From positions 868,001-932,000 of the forward strand of contig JAIVJZ010000040.1 of the NCBI GenBank assembly GCA_020199775.1: 64,000 bases of DNA. Direction: 5' to 3'. This document shows, in pieces, positions 1-8,838 of this stretch (position 1 is the stretch's first letter; each line of letters opens with the position of its first letter). The translations under genes were made by a program, and so were the position numbers. The notes below the pieces were generated by a model. That model was not told the DNA's origin, did no database searches, and saw nothing but the letters and a program-made list of their open reading frames with translations. This DNA is from Acidobacteriota bacterium (lineage in GTDB: Bacteria > Acidobacteriota > Blastocatellia > Pyrinomonadales > Pyrinomonadaceae).

Positions 1-210
1 AACGCGCAGGCCGGGTTGCTCCAACGCATCCGCGAGAAGAAGGCGCTCACCGACGACATCAAGGCCGATCTCAAACAGGCTCTCACGGACTTCAAAGACA
101 ACTGGAACTTGAACGACTCGACGGCGGTGGCAACCACCGGCGCGCAGACGACGCCCGCGGCGACTTCAACCGCGACGCCCGCCGCGCAGACCACGGCCGC
201 CGGAGCTTAA
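1..210 (+). CDS. atpA: ATP synthase F1 subunit alpha, C-terminal end (partial)
   Basis: This is the last 69 codons of the alpha subunit of F1Fo ATP synthase, cut by the window start; the frame is open from base 1. The visible part begins with the C-terminal helix typical of AtpA (RIREKKALTDDIKADLKQAL) and would sit in the F1 head. After residue 37 of the fragment the protein continues into a roughly 30-residue tail of Ala, Thr and Pro that the family normally lacks. The next gene is atpG, 80 bp downstream, which confirms the identity by the usual atpA-atpG order. The identity is strong. The function of the tail is unknown. Confidence 0.9.
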   Translation, partial: NAQAGLLQRIREKKALTDDIKADLKQALTDFKDNWNLNDSTAVATTGAQTTPAATSTATPAAQTTAAGA

Positions 211-214
211 AAGC

Positions 215-283
215 AGAGGTCGGAGGTTGGAGATCAGTCGAAAGCTGATTTCCACCAACCTCTGGCCTCTCGCCTGTCACCTC
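215..283. repeat. Heptamer inverted-repeat element HR1
   Basis: This element fills the atpA-atpG gap. The left arm runs in 7-bp steps (GAGGTCG, GAGGTTG, GAGATCA) and the right arm in steps ending in CCT (CCAACCT, CTGGCCT, CTCGCCT, GTCACCT). The arms pair imperfectly around an apex containing CGAAAGC. It is the most diverged member of the family described in the findings, so membership is less certain than for HR3 or HR12. Confidence 0.55.
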
Positions 284-289
284 TTTCTT

Positions 290-1192
290 ATGGCAAACCT
301 CTTAGACCTCCGACGCCGCATCAAGTCGGTGAAGAACACGCAGCAGATCACGAAGGCGATGAAGATGCTTTCGGCGGTGAATCTGCGGCGCGCGCAGGAG
401 CGCGTCACGAACGCGCGTCCCTTCGCACGCAAGATGACGGAAGTGCTCACCGAACTCGCCGCCCACACGGACGAAAATTATCACCACCCGCTGCTCGACC
501 GTCGCGGCGACGAGCGTTACCTGCTCGTGCTGATCACGGCCGACAAGGGCTTGGCCGGTGCGTTCAACGCCAACTTGATCAAAGCGGCGCAGGCGTTTAT
601 CCGCGAACACGAGGGGCGGACGGTCGAACTCATGGCCGTCGGTCGCAAGGGGCGGGACTTCTTCCGCCGCCGCGACATACGGATCGTGCAAGAGTACATC
701 GGGCTGACGGGCAAGGGGCGCGTGAGTTACGAGGAAGCGGCCGGGATGGCGAGCGACATCACGCGCCGGTTCGTCGAAGATGAAGGCATAGACAAAGTCT
801 TTCTCCTCTACAACGAATTCCGCTCGGTCTTGCAACAGCGCGTCGTGGTCGAACAACTCCTGCCCGTCTCGCGCGTCGATGAAGGCGAAGGCGATGCGGC
901 GAATGACAATCCCGCCGAGGCGCAAAACTTCGTCGAGTACATCTACGAGCAGCCGCCCGCGGAAATCTTCAGCCGCCTGCTGCCGCGACTGATCGAGACG
1001 CAGGTCTTCCGCGCGCTCCTCGAATCAATCGCGTCGGAACAGGGCGCGCGCATGACGGCGATGGACGCCGCCTCGAAGAACGCGGGCGACCTCATCGGTT
1101 CGCTCACGCTCAACATGAACCGCATCCGTCAGGCGGCGATCACGAAAGAGATCATCGAAGTCGTCTCGGGCGCGGCGGCGGCATCGTCTTAG
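290..1192 (+). CDS. atpG: ATP synthase F1 subunit gamma
   Basis: This is the central-shaft gamma subunit of F1Fo ATP synthase, which couples rotation of the Fo ring to catalysis in the alpha/beta head at the cytoplasmic membrane. At 300 residues it has the usual length. The N-terminal helix (LRRRIKSVKNTQQITKAMKM) and the C-terminal helix (NMNRIRQAAITKEIIEVVSG) are both typical and form the coiled coil of the shaft. I chose the ATG at 290, which gives the standard MANLLDLRRR start. An in-frame start at 227 would add 21 residues translated from the upstream repeat HR1. No good ribosome-binding site precedes the ATG. A terminator follows, and atpD/atpC are not downstream, so the operon appears split. 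Confidence 0.95.
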   Translation: MANLLDLRRRIKSVKNTQQITKAMKMLSAVNLRRAQERVTNARPFARKMTEVLTELAAHTDENYHHPLLDRRGDERYLLVLITADKGLAGAFNANLIKAAQAFIREHEGRTVELMAVGRKGRDFFRRRDIRIVQEYIGLTGKGRVSYEEAAGMASDITRRFVEDEGIDKVFLLYNEFRSVLQQRVVVEQLLPVSRVDEGEGDAANDNPAEAQNFVEYIYEQPPAEIFSRLLPRLIETQVFRALLESIASEQGARMTAMDAASKNAGDLIGSLTLNMNRIRQAAITKEIIEVVSGAAAASS

Positions 1193-1228
1193 TCGGCTGC
1201 GCCGGAACATGCATCGAGATTGACGGGG

Positions 1229-1259
1229 AGGGAAGCGGCGCGTGCCGGCTTCCCTTTTT
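1229..1259 (+). terminator. Rho-independent terminator after atpG
   Basis: An 8-bp stem (AGGGAAGC/GCTTCCCT) with an 11-base loop is followed by TTTTT. It ends the atp transcript 37 bp after the atpG stop codon and lies just before the next start codon. Confidence 0.85.
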
Positions 1260-1271
1260 GTTTAAGATTCT

Positions 1272-1733
1272 ATGCTGGCAAACGACCACAAAGCCGTCGT
1301 CCGGCGTTTCTACGAAGAGTTGTGGAACGAACGGAGAGTCGAGATCGCCGACGAGATCATCGCGGCTGATTGCGTGACTCATCAACTCACCTCAGGGGTC
1401 GAAGACAGCGGAACGCCGCGGCCGCCCGAATTGATTAAACAACATGTGGCCGCGTGGCTGGCGGGATTCCCGGATTTACATTTCACGGTCGAACAGATGC
1501 TCGCGGAAGGGGATCGCGTGGTCACGCACAGCCGCATGCGCGGCACGCACACCGGCGCGTGGCATGGTCTCGCCCCGACCGGGAGAAAAATCTCTCTGCC
1601 GATGGTCGTTATTCAGCGCATCGCGGGCGGCAAGATCGCGGAGGACTGGGTGTTGGTTGATTCGCTCGGCTTTTATCAACAACTCGGACTCGCCCCGCCG
1701 ACGGAGGAAATAATGGCGCGGGCGACTTCCTAG
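1272..1733 (+). CDS. SnoaL-like ester cyclase family protein
   Basis: A 153-residue cytosolic protein of the SnoaL/NTF2-like fold. The opening (VVRRFYEELWNERRVEIADE), the central FPDLHFTVEQMLAEGDRVV and the closing GGKIAEDWVLVDSLGFYQQL are typical of the ester-cyclase-like SnoaL family found across bacteria. Members use a cone-shaped cavity to bind small hydrophobic ligands, and many are not true polyketide cyclases. No polyketide gene lies beside it, so the substrate cannot be read from context. It begins right after the atp terminator and is probably transcribed separately. Confidence 0.8.
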   Translation: MLANDHKAVVRRFYEELWNERRVEIADEIIAADCVTHQLTSGVEDSGTPRPPELIKQHVAAWLAGFPDLHFTVEQMLAEGDRVVTHSRMRGTHTGAWHGLAPTGRKISLPMVVIQRIAGGKIAEDWVLVDSLGFYQQLGLAPPTEEIMARATS

Positions 1734-1756
1734 TCTAATGACTTCGCGCTTAAGTT

Positions 1757-2287
1757 TTGTTCACACGTAAGGAGACACATACACAGGCGGGCGGCGAACC
1801 GGGCGAGACGTCTTCGTGGCGCAAACGCCTGTGGCGTTACGCGCCGCTCGCCTGCTGGATCGGGTTTATCTTCTTCGCCTCGACGGGCGCGATGTCGGCC
1901 TCGAACACGTCGCGCATCATCGCGCCGCTCTTCAAGTGGTTCTTCCCCGGCATTAACGAAGCGCAACTCCTCCTCGTCCATTTCACCGTGCGCAAGACGG
2001 CGCATTTCACGGAGTACGCCGTCCTCGCCTTGCTCGCCGCGCGCGCGTTTCTTCCTTCGACGCACGGGCGATTGCGGCGCGGCTGGTTCGTCGCCGCGCT
2101 CGCGCTCGTCGCGCTCGTCGCATTGCTCGACGAATACAATCAATCATTCAACGCCGCGCGCACGGGCACTGTCTGGGACAGCTTAATAGACATTTCGGGC
2201 GGCGCGACCGCGCTCGTCCTCTTCGGCTTATGGCGCAGGCGGCGCGTGCGGGGAAACGTTTCGCGCGACGGGCCGGGCGAGTTGTGA
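1757..2287 (+). CDS. VanZ-like membrane protein
   Basis: A 176-residue protein with about four predicted membrane helices: residues near 28-43, a short segment near 67-75, 85-97 and 107-120, then one more after residue 140. The VanZ family signature is visible: a VRKTAHFTEYAVLALL segment followed by a LLDEYNQSFNAARTGTVWD segment, with the conserved H, E, D and D residues. VanZ relatives are often linked to teicoplanin resistance or envelope functions, but most are uncharacterised. The start is uncertain. TTG at 1757 is the only start codon after an upstream in-frame stop, yet an AAGGAG sequence lies inside the reading frame at about 1768, so initiation might be downstream at a non-standard codon. 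Confidence 0.75.
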   Translation: MFTRKETHTQAGGEPGETSSWRKRLWRYAPLACWIGFIFFASTGAMSASNTSRIIAPLFKWFFPGINEAQLLLVHFTVRKTAHFTEYAVLALLAARAFLPSTHGRLRRGWFVAALALVALVALLDEYNQSFNAARTGTVWDSLIDISGGATALVLFGLWRRRRVRGNVSRDGPGEL

Positions 2288-2363
2288 GAATTTCGGCAAG
2301 CGTTTGTCTTAACGTTCGGCGTATAATCGCGGCATTACGTCAAACTGTGGCGAGGAGTTTTCG

Positions 2364-2504
2364 ATGCCGGAGAACATGCCCGAAACAGAGCGGGAGTTGA
2401 GCGAGCAGGACGCGCGCTGGCACGTCATCTACGTCGCGGTCGTCGTGTTCGCCGTGCTGGTCATCACGGCGTTGTATTTCTTCTCGCGCTATTTTTCATC
2501 TTGA
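2364..2504 (+). CDS. Small single-span membrane protein beside a symporter
   Basis: A 46-residue reading frame starts at ATG 2364 behind a well-placed GAGGAG. It has an acidic soluble N-terminus (about 20 residues, rich in Glu) and one hydrophobic helix (HVIYVAVVVFAVLVITALYF), ending in a short polar tail. It lies only 23 bp upstream of the sodium:solute symporter gene and points the same way, so the two are probably co-translated. Small accessory membrane proteins encoded just before SSS-family transporters are known in other bacteria (for example the DUF485/DUF4212 partners). This one is shorter and I cannot assign it to a named family. Confidence 0.65.
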   Translation: MPENMPETERELSEQDARWHVIYVAVVVFAVLVITALYFFSRYFSS

Positions 2505-2527
2505 ATCCGTCTTCAAACTAAAAGAAC

Positions 2528-4225
2528 ATGCGCCTACTTGATTGGGCTGTCGTCGTCGCTTATCTCGTCTACGTGATCTGGGACGGCGTGCGTATGACGA
2601 AACACAGCGGGAGCGCGGAGGGCTACTTCCTCGCCAACCGCAGTCTGCCGTGGTGGGCGGTCGGCCTCTCCGTCATGGCGACGCAACTCTCCGCCATCAC
2701 GCTCGTCGGCACGACGGGGCAGGGCTACAACGACGGGATGCGCTTCATCCAGTTTTACTACGGTCTGCCGCTCGCGATGGTGATTCTGTGCATCACGGCC
2801 GTGCCCTTCTTCTACCGCGCGAAAGTCTTCACCGCCTACGAGTATCTCGAAAAACGTTTCGACCTGAAGACGCGCACGCTCACGAGTTTCTTCTTTCTCA
2901 TCTCGCGCGGCCTCGGCGTCGGCGTGATCATCGCCGCGCCTTCCGTCATCCTCTCCATCGTGCTCGGCTGGAGCGAGACGGCGACCGTCTTCGCGATGGG
3001 GCTCTCGACCACCATCTACACGATGATCGGCGGCGTGCAGGCCGTGACGTGGACGGACGTGAAGCAGATGATCATCATCTTCTTCGGACTCTTCGTGTGT
3101 CTCTTCATCATCCTCTCGAAGTTCCCGCCCGAAGTTTCGCTCGGCGACGCGCTGCACCTCGCGGGCGCGACCGGCAGGCTGACGACCGTTGACACGACCT
3201 TCGATCTCAAACAGACTTACACGCTCTGGTCGGGACTCGTCGGCGGGCTGTTTTTGATGCTCGCCTATTTCGGCTGCGATCAAAGTCAGGTGCAGAGATT
3301 CCTGACGGCCAAGTCGGTCGGCGAAGGGCGCACATCGTTGTTGATGAGCGCGTTCGTCAAAATCCCGATGCAGTTTTTGATCCTGCTCGTCGGCGTGCTC
3401 GTCTTCGTCTTCTACCAGTTCCAACCGCCGCCGATGATCTTCAACCGCGTCGAGCAGACGAAGGTGGCCGAGGGCGCACGCGCGGCCGATTACGGCGCGC
3501 TCAACGCCGAATACGAGAAGGCTTTCGCCGCGCGGCAAGCGGCGGCCGTCGAGTACGTGAAGAATGAAGGCAGCGGCGGCGACCCGGCGGCGCGGGCGGC
3601 GGCGCGCGACGCATATCTCGCCGCGAACAAAGGATTCAACGAGGCGCGCGGGCGCGGCATCGCGCTGGTTAAAGAGGCGAGCGGCAACAAGACTTTCACG
3701 GACGTGAACTACGTCTTCCCCACATTCGTCGTGCAGAACATGCCCGCCGGAGTGATCGGGTTGATCATCGCCGCGATCTTCGCCGCCGCGATGTCGAGCA
3801 TCTCCGCGGAGTTGAACTCGCTCGCGACCGCCACGACGATTGACTTCTACCGGCGTCACTACAAGCCGGAAGCCGATGGCCGCCACTACGTCCGCGTCGG
3901 GCGCATCGCGACGGGCGTGTGGGGCATCTTCGCCTGCTTCGTCGCGCTCTACGCCACCTCGCTCGGCTCGCTCATCGAAGTCGTCAACCGCTTCGGCTCG
4001 TTCTTCTACGGCTCGCTCTTAGGCGTTTTCGTTCTCGCCGTCGCCGTCCCGCGGGCGCGCTCGCGCGGCGCGTTCTGGGGCCTGCTCTTCGGCATCACGT
4101 CCGTCTGGATCGCGAGCCGTTTTACGGACATCGCGTTCCTCTGGTTCAACGTCATCGGTTGCCTCGTCGTGGTCGTCGTCGGCTACCTGTTGAGTTTGAC
4201 GGTGCGCGACCCGCAGGCGCGTTAG
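2528..4225 (+). CDS. Sodium:solute symporter (SSS family)
   Basis: A 565-residue inner-membrane transporter of the SSS family, which uses a sodium gradient to import sugars, amino acids, nucleosides or organic anions. About 13 membrane helices can be traced. The N-terminal [20 protein letters not shown] segment and the [16 protein letters not shown] segment match the family core, and WTDVKQ and [11 protein letters not shown] are further landmarks. A soluble, Ala- and charge-rich insertion of about 95 residues (roughly 300-395) interrupts the protein between two membrane helices, a feature of some sialate/sugar-type members. The substrate cannot be told from sequence. The preceding 46-residue membrane protein may be a partner. 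Confidence 0.88.
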   Translation: MRLLDWAVVVAYLVYVIWDGVRMTKHSGSAEGYFLANRSLPWWAVGLSVMATQLSAITLVGTTGQGYNDGMRFIQFYYGLPLAMVILCITAVPFFYRAKVFTAYEYLEKRFDLKTRTLTSFFFLISRGLGVGVIIAAPSVILSIVLGWSETATVFAMGLSTTIYTMIGGVQAVTWTDVKQMIIIFFGLFVCLFIILSKFPPEVSLGDALHLAGATGRLTTVDTTFDLKQTYTLWSGLVGGLFLMLAYFGCDQSQVQRFLTAKSVGEGRTSLLMSAFVKIPMQFLILLVGVLVFVFYQFQPPPMIFNRVEQTKVAEGARAADYGALNAEYEKAFAARQAAAVEYVKNEGSGGDPAARAAARDAYLAANKGFNEARGRGIALVKEASGNKTFTDVNYVFPTFVVQNMPAGVIGLIIAAIFAAAMSSISAELNSLATATTIDFYRRHYKPEADGRHYVRVGRIATGVWGIFACFVALYATSLGSLIEVVNRFGSFFYGSLLGVFVLAVAVPRARSRGAFWGLLFGITSVWIASRFTDIAFLWFNVIGCLVVVVVGYLLSLTVRDPQAR

Positions 4226-4265
4226 CCGTCAACTAATTTCGTCCCCGGTTCGCACGAAAACTTTT

Positions 4266-7097
4266 ATGCGTCGTCTCTTCATACGTCTCATCGCGCTCGC
4301 TTGCGTCGTCACGGTTTTAACTAACGGCTCTTTCGTCTCGTCCTCGTCTCCCGTCGCGCGCGCGCAAGTGCGCTCGACTTACAACGAGGGCGCGGTCGCG
4401 TTGGGACTCGCCTTGCGCCGGTTGCAAACGACCGCGAGCGTCCTGCACACGGGCGCGCACCCGGACGACGAAGACTCCGCCCTCATCGCGCGCCTCGCAC
4501 GCGGCGACGGCGCGCGCGTCGCCTACCTCTCGCTGAATCGCGGCGAGGGTGGGCAGAATCGCATCGGCGCGGAACTCTTCGACGCGCTCGGCATCATTCG
4601 CACGGAAGAACTGTTGCAGGCTCGCCGTCTCGACGGCGGCGAACAATTCTTCACGCGCTCCTTCGATTTCGGTTTCACCAAGACGCGCGAAGAGACGGCC
4701 GGGCGTTGGAACGAGCGCGAAATTCTGGAAGACATGGTGCGCGTGATACGTCGCTTCCGGCCGCTCGTCGTCGTCTCGCGTTGGCAGGGCACGCCCGCCG
4801 ACGGCCACGGTCAACATCAATTCGCCGGATACCTGACGCCCATTGCGCTGCGCGCCGCCGCCGACCCCGACGCCTTCCCCGAACAACTCGCGGAGGGCTT
4901 GCGCCCGTGGCAGGCGAAGAAATTTTACGTGAGCCACTTCGGGGCAGCCCCCGTCGCGGCAGAGAAGGGAATGCCGACGGGCGTGGTCGAGATCGACACG
5001 GGGCGTTTCGATCCGCTGCTCGGCCGGAGTTTCTACGAACTGGCGATGGAGGGGCGTAGCCAGCACAAGTCGCAGGGCGAGGCCGCGCTGGAGTTGCGCG
5101 GCGCGCAAACGTCGCGCGTGCGTCTCGTCGAACGCGCCGCGAGTCCGTTGCAAACGGCGGCGATTGAACAGGGCATCTACGACGGGTTAGACACGACGCT
5201 CGGCGGCATCTCGCGCACGGCGGGACTCGGCGACGCCGCGCTCTCAAGCGACCTCGAACGAATCGAACGAAACGCCGCCGCCGCGCTCCAAAAATTCAAC
5301 GCGCTCGACCCGCGCACCGTCATCTCCGTGCTCGTCGGCGGACTCAACGACACGTCGGAGGCGCGCCGGAAACTCGCCGGCCTCAAAGATTCTCCCGCAG
5401 CGCGCGCCGAGGCCGACTTCCTGCTCGCGCAAAAAGAGCGCGAGTTTCGCGATGCCCTGCAACTCGCGCTCGGCGTGCGCGTGGACGCGCTGGCCGACTC
5501 GGAGACAATCACGCCCGGCGGTTCGCTCGTGGTCGCCGTGCGCGCCTTCGTGCCCGAAGGGATGGCGCGCGTCAAAGAGTTGCGCCTGCGCGCGCCCGAC
5601 ACATGGCGCGTCGAACGACTCTCCGAGCCGTCGAAGGCGGAGACGGCATTCGTCGCGCGCGAGACGGCGCAGTCGGTCGCATACTTTCGCGTACACGCCC
5701 CGGAGGATGCCGAACCGACGCAGCCCTACTGGCTGGCGCGAGGCGTCGGCGAGGGCGCGCGCCGCAAAGGCGACATGTACGCCTGGCGCAAAGACGATCC
5801 GAAGACCGAGCCGTTCGCGCCGCCGCCGCTCGCGGGCGAGGCCGTCGTTGACGTGGGTGCGTCGCCGCAAGTCGTCAGCGCGCCGGTCGAGTATCGCTAT
5901 CTGGACGCGGTGCGCGGCGAGGTGCGACGCGAGTTGAACGTCGTGCCGAAGATGACCGTGCAACTCGACCCCGCGCTCATCATCGTGCCGCTCGGCGCGC
6001 GCGAACGCACGCGGCAAGTGACTTTCCAAGTGATGAATCACGTCGAGCCTGCGACGACGGGGTCGGGTCAGCCCACGACAAGCGGCGGCATGGGCATCCA
6101 CCCGCCCGCCGCAGGCTGGCGCGCGACCCCGTTGACGCCTTTCAAATTCGCGTCCAACGGCGAGCGCGTGACGTTGCCGTACGCGCTCACGATCCCGCCC
6201 GGAGTGCGCGTGGGAACTTACTCTGTGCGCGCCACGGCCAACCTCCCTCATGACGGAACGAGACAGTTGAGCGCAGAGCAGCTATCGCTATCGCACATTT
6301 TCACACGCAGCCAGCGCACGATCAGTTACCCGCACATCCGCACGCACTACTACTACACGGATGCCGAGACGACCGTGAGCGTCTTCGACTTGAAGGTCGC
6401 GCCCGTGCGCGTCGGCTACATCATGGGCAGCGGCGACGAAGTGCCGGAGGCGATCAGACGCATGGGTTTGACCGTGACGATGCTCGACGAGACGCAACTC
6501 TCGACGGGCGATCTCTCGCGCTTCGACACCATCGTCGTCGGCGTGCGCGCCTCGCAGACGCGCCCCGATTTCGTCGCGCACCACGCACGCCTGTTGGAGT
6601 TCGTCCGGCGCGGCGGCGCGCTCATCGTGCAGTATCAACGCCCCGACTACGCCGCGAAGAAGCTGCCCCCGCTGCCCGCCGCGATGGAGGTGCCGCCACA
6701 ACGCGCGGGCGGGTCGCCCACGATTGCGCGCGTGGTTGACGAGCGCGCCCCCGTGCGCGTCCTCGCGCCCGCGCACCCCGCGTTCAACTTCCCGAACCGC
6801 ATCACCGACGCCGACTGGCAGGGCTGGGTGCAGGAGCGCAACCTCTACAACTTCACCACCTTCGACCCCGGCTACACGCCGCTTCTCGAATCACACGACG
6901 CGGGCGAAAGCGAACAGACGGGCGGCGCAGTCTACGCGCGCATCGGGCGCGGCCATTACGTCTACACGTCCTACGCGTGGTTTCGCCAACTCCCCGCCGG
7001 AGTCCCCGGCGCGTATCGCCTGTTCGCCAATCTCCTGAGTCTGCCGAAGACTGCGACGCAAAACTCGCGAGCCGCGACGGGTGGGACGCGAGATTAA
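4266..7097 (+). CDS. Exported PIG-L (LmbE-like) deacetylase, multidomain
   Basis: A 943-residue exported protein. A signal peptide is visible (residues 1-33, ending ARA). The N-terminal domain is a PIG-L/LmbE zinc-dependent N-acetylglucosamine deacetylase. It has the HPDDE motif (H65, D67, D68, E69) for metal binding and a downstream DGHGQHQ segment giving the third ligand. The middle (about 560-680) looks like an NPCBM/NEW3-type beta-sandwich. The last 230 residues resemble a class I glutamine-amidotransferase/ThuA-like fold (VGYIMGSGDEV, then FDTIVVGVRA). Such large periplasmic PIG-L proteins are common in Acidobacteria and probably act on glycans or glycosides, but the substrate is unknown. 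Confidence 0.85.
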   Translation: MRRLFIRLIALACVVTVLTNGSFVSSSSPVARAQVRSTYNEGAVALGLALRRLQTTASVLHTGAHPDDEDSALIARLARGDGARVAYLSLNRGEGGQNRIGAELFDALGIIRTEELLQARRLDGGEQFFTRSFDFGFTKTREETAGRWNEREILEDMVRVIRRFRPLVVVSRWQGTPADGHGQHQFAGYLTPIALRAAADPDAFPEQLAEGLRPWQAKKFYVSHFGAAPVAAEKGMPTGVVEIDTGRFDPLLGRSFYELAMEGRSQHKSQGEAALELRGAQTSRVRLVERAASPLQTAAIEQGIYDGLDTTLGGISRTAGLGDAALSSDLERIERNAAAALQKFNALDPRTVISVLVGGLNDTSEARRKLAGLKDSPAARAEADFLLAQKEREFRDALQLALGVRVDALADSETITPGGSLVVAVRAFVPEGMARVKELRLRAPDTWRVERLSEPSKAETAFVARETAQSVAYFRVHAPEDAEPTQPYWLARGVGEGARRKGDMYAWRKDDPKTEPFAPPPLAGEAVVDVGASPQVVSAPVEYRYLDAVRGEVRRELNVVPKMTVQLDPALIIVPLGARERTRQVTFQVMNHVEPATTGSGQPTTSGGMGIHPPAAGWRATPLTPFKFASNGERVTLPYALTIPPGVRVGTYSVRATANLPHDGTRQLSAEQLSLSHIFTRSQRTISYPHIRTHYYYTDAETTVSVFDLKVAPVRVGYIMGSGDEVPEAIRRMGLTVTMLDETQLSTGDLSRFDTIVVGVRASQTRPDFVAHHARLLEFVRRGGALIVQYQRPDYAAKKLPPLPAAMEVPPQRAGGSPTIARVVDERAPVRVLAPAHPAFNFPNRITDADWQGWVQERNLYNFTTFDPGYTPLLESHDAGESEQTGGAVYARIGRGHYVYTSYAWFRQLPAGVPGAYRLFANLLSLPKTATQNSRAATGGTRD

Positions 7098-7183
7098 ACG
7101 GTCAAGAACGAGAGCCGTTTTCCCTGTCTCGAAAATTTAAGAGAAGGATTCGTCCGGCGTGGATGCTTGACGAGCAGCTGCCC

Positions 7184-7675
7184 TTAGCCCTGTAGGGCCT
7201 CCGCATGTTTCTCCAACTCTAAAGCCGCGATGCGTTTCTCCATCTCTTCGGGCGATACGTCTTCCTTGTGCGTTGCGATTGCCCAGATGTGGCCGAAGGG
7301 GTCTACGAGTTTGCCCATCCGGTCGCCGTAGAATTTATCTTCCAGCGGACTCTGTAGCTGCGCGCCCGCCGCCACCGCACGCTCGGCCAACGCGTCCACG
7401 TCTTCGACGTAGAGCAGCAGCCCCACTGGCGAGCCGCCGAGCGACCGCGGACTGCGCACATCCATTTCGGGAAACTCGTCAGCCAACATGACGTGAGAGT
7501 CGCCGATCTTGATTTCGGCGTGACCGATCTTTCCGTCCGGCGCGTCCATTCGCATCACCTCCGTCGCGCCGAATACCTCCTTGTAAAACTCGATGGCGCG
7601 CGCCGCGCCCGTGATGTGCAAATATGGCGTGATGGAGTGGTAGCCCTCCGGGATATGGTTCGTCGTGGCGTTCAT
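7184..7675 (-). CDS. VOC family (glyoxalase-like) protein
   Basis: A 163-residue protein of the vicinal oxygen chelate superfamily in the PhnB-like glyoxalase/bleomycin-resistance branch. It shows two beta-alpha-beta-beta-beta modules: YHSITPYLHITGAARAIEFY opens the first and SPVGLLLYVEDVDALAERAV the second, with DRMGKLVDPFGHIWAIATH near the end. Members bind a metal and catalyse varied reactions or simply bind ligands, and the substrate is unknown here. I chose the ATG at 7675, preceded by AAGGAGAG, over a start eight codons further upstream. It is convergent with the PIG-L gene, with no obvious strong terminator between them. Confidence 0.85.
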   Translation of the reverse strand: MNATTNHIPEGYHSITPYLHITGAARAIEFYKEVFGATEVMRMDAPDGKIGHAEIKIGDSHVMLADEFPEMDVRSPRSLGGSPVGLLLYVEDVDALAERAVAAGAQLQSPLEDKFYGDRMGKLVDPFGHIWAIATHKEDVSPEEMEKRIAALELEKHAEALQG

Positions 7676-7840
7676 AAGTTCTCTCCTTAACTCGATCAAA
7701 AATTGTTCGACGGCGAGGCGTGTCGGAGGCAGCTTATATCACAGCGCGTTTTCACGCGCAATACTTTATTTCAACTATGAAACAAAAGATTTCGCGTCTG
7801 ATGAATGAGGCAAGACTCGTGTCGGCCGGAGCGTTACGTG

Positions 7841-7870
7841 CGATGTTATGTTTCGGTGTGTCTCTTTAAG
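7841..7870 (+). repeat. Direct repeat copy 1 flanking the 7926-8636 gene
   Basis: About 30 bp containing TGTTATGTTTCGGTGTGTCT, followed more loosely by a few further matches. A closely similar copy lies at 8771-8800 on the other side of the intervening gene, in the same orientation. Differences between copies are mostly C/T transitions. The role is unknown; a promoter motif or an old duplication are both possible. Confidence 0.5.
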
Positions 7871-7925
7871 AATAGTCAGCGAAACCGCTCCTGAGCGGGA
7901 CTTTCAAACAGTTTCTCGGAGACTC

Positions 7926-8636
7926 TCAAGCTGTCTGAGCCGTCTTCTCCCGCCGCCCCGCTCCGAGCGACTGGGAGCGCGCATGCTCAAGGCTGCACTT
8001 CGCCAGATCGAAGGCGTCCACTTGATCCGTGTCCCTGAGATAGCTCAGGAGTCTTTCGCGCCGCGCCCGCTCCGTCTCGTCCATGTCCGGCGTGGCGAGC
8101 AGCGCGCTCAAATCTCTTTCGGCTTCGGCCTTCGTGTCGTTCTTCAGACAGACGAGGGCGAGCCCGGCGAGTTGGAAGCGGTCGAAGTTTTCCAACAGGA
8201 AATCGCGCAGTGCGGGACTGTTGCGGAGGTGGAAACGGATCGTTTGCTCGACGCCGCGCACGGGGTATTGCGGGAAGGCCGCCGAGTGGATGATGGCGGA
8301 GGCAAAATTGCTGAGCAGCAGTTCGGCCATCGCCTTCACCTCGTCGCCGCTCGCGCGGTCTCCCTCCTTCCAGAGTTTGTTGTCATAAAAGTACGGGCGC
8401 AGGTAAGGCCGCTCGATGAGGATTTTCAAGTGGTCTGAGGTTTCCGTCATCGCTCGCTGCACGAGTTGAATCTCGGGCTGCTGGCGCGCGCTCTCCAACT
8501 GTCGCCTGACCGTCTCAAGCTGATCGCGCGCCGCGCGCAACTGTCGCAGGAACACGGAAAAATTCAAGAGACCCGTCAACACCAGTAACAACGTCCCGCC
8601 GAAACTGAGCAGGGAGATTAAGACTTCGGTACTCAC
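7926..8636 (-). CDS. Hypothetical membrane-anchored protein with coiled coil
   Basis: A 236-residue protein that I cannot assign to a named family. One N-terminal membrane helix (about residues 5-27, LISLLSFGGTLLLVLTGLLN) is followed by a charged helix (30-60) likely to form a coiled coil. After that comes a soluble alpha-helical cytoplasmic domain with features such as ERPYLRPYFYDNKLW and SNFASAIIHSAAFPQYP. Proteins with this arrangement occur as single-copy unknowns in several phyla. It is flanked by a pair of 30-bp direct repeats (7841-7870 and 8771-8800). It is transcribed divergently from the ketosynthase gene. Confidence 0.7.
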   Translation of the reverse strand: MSTEVLISLLSFGGTLLLVLTGLLNFSVFLRQLRAARDQLETVRRQLESARQQPEIQLVQRAMTETSDHLKILIERPYLRPYFYDNKLWKEGDRASGDEVKAMAELLLSNFASAIIHSAAFPQYPVRGVEQTIRFHLRNSPALRDFLLENFDRFQLAGLALVCLKNDTKAEAERDLSALLATPDMDETERARRERLLSYLRDTDQVDAFDLAKCSLEHARSQSLGAGRREKTAQTA

Positions 8637-8770
8637 AACCCTATTCCTCGCCGACCCGACGCATCGGCGGCTAACTGCAAATAAAATCGCTCAAGCACAG
8701 CATGAACGCGTGCACATCAGAATTATAGCGCACGGGTTTAACGGGCCCGTGTTGGCGGGGATGCGGCGGG

Positions 8771-8800
8771 CGGTGTTATGCTTTGGCGTGTCTCCTTCAA
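8771..8800 (+). repeat. Direct repeat copy 2, upstream of the ketosynthase gene
   Basis: Second copy of the repeat at 7841-7870, here TGTTATGCTTTGGCGTGTCT and the following bases. It lies 39 bp before the start of the ketosynthase gene and between divergent genes, so a promoter function is possible but unproven. Confidence 0.5.
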
Positions 8801-8838
8801 TAATATCGAAACATCTCCCTGCGAAGATTTAAGCCAAC

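Noticed and set aside
227..289. Upstream extension of atpG
   Set aside because: The 21 extra residues are translated from the HR1 repeat; all AtpG proteins begin near the ATG at 290.
2534..3886. A 450-codon open frame opposite the symporter
   Set aside because: Composition is that of an antisense shadow (Arg, Asp, His, Glu), and the symporter reading is clear.
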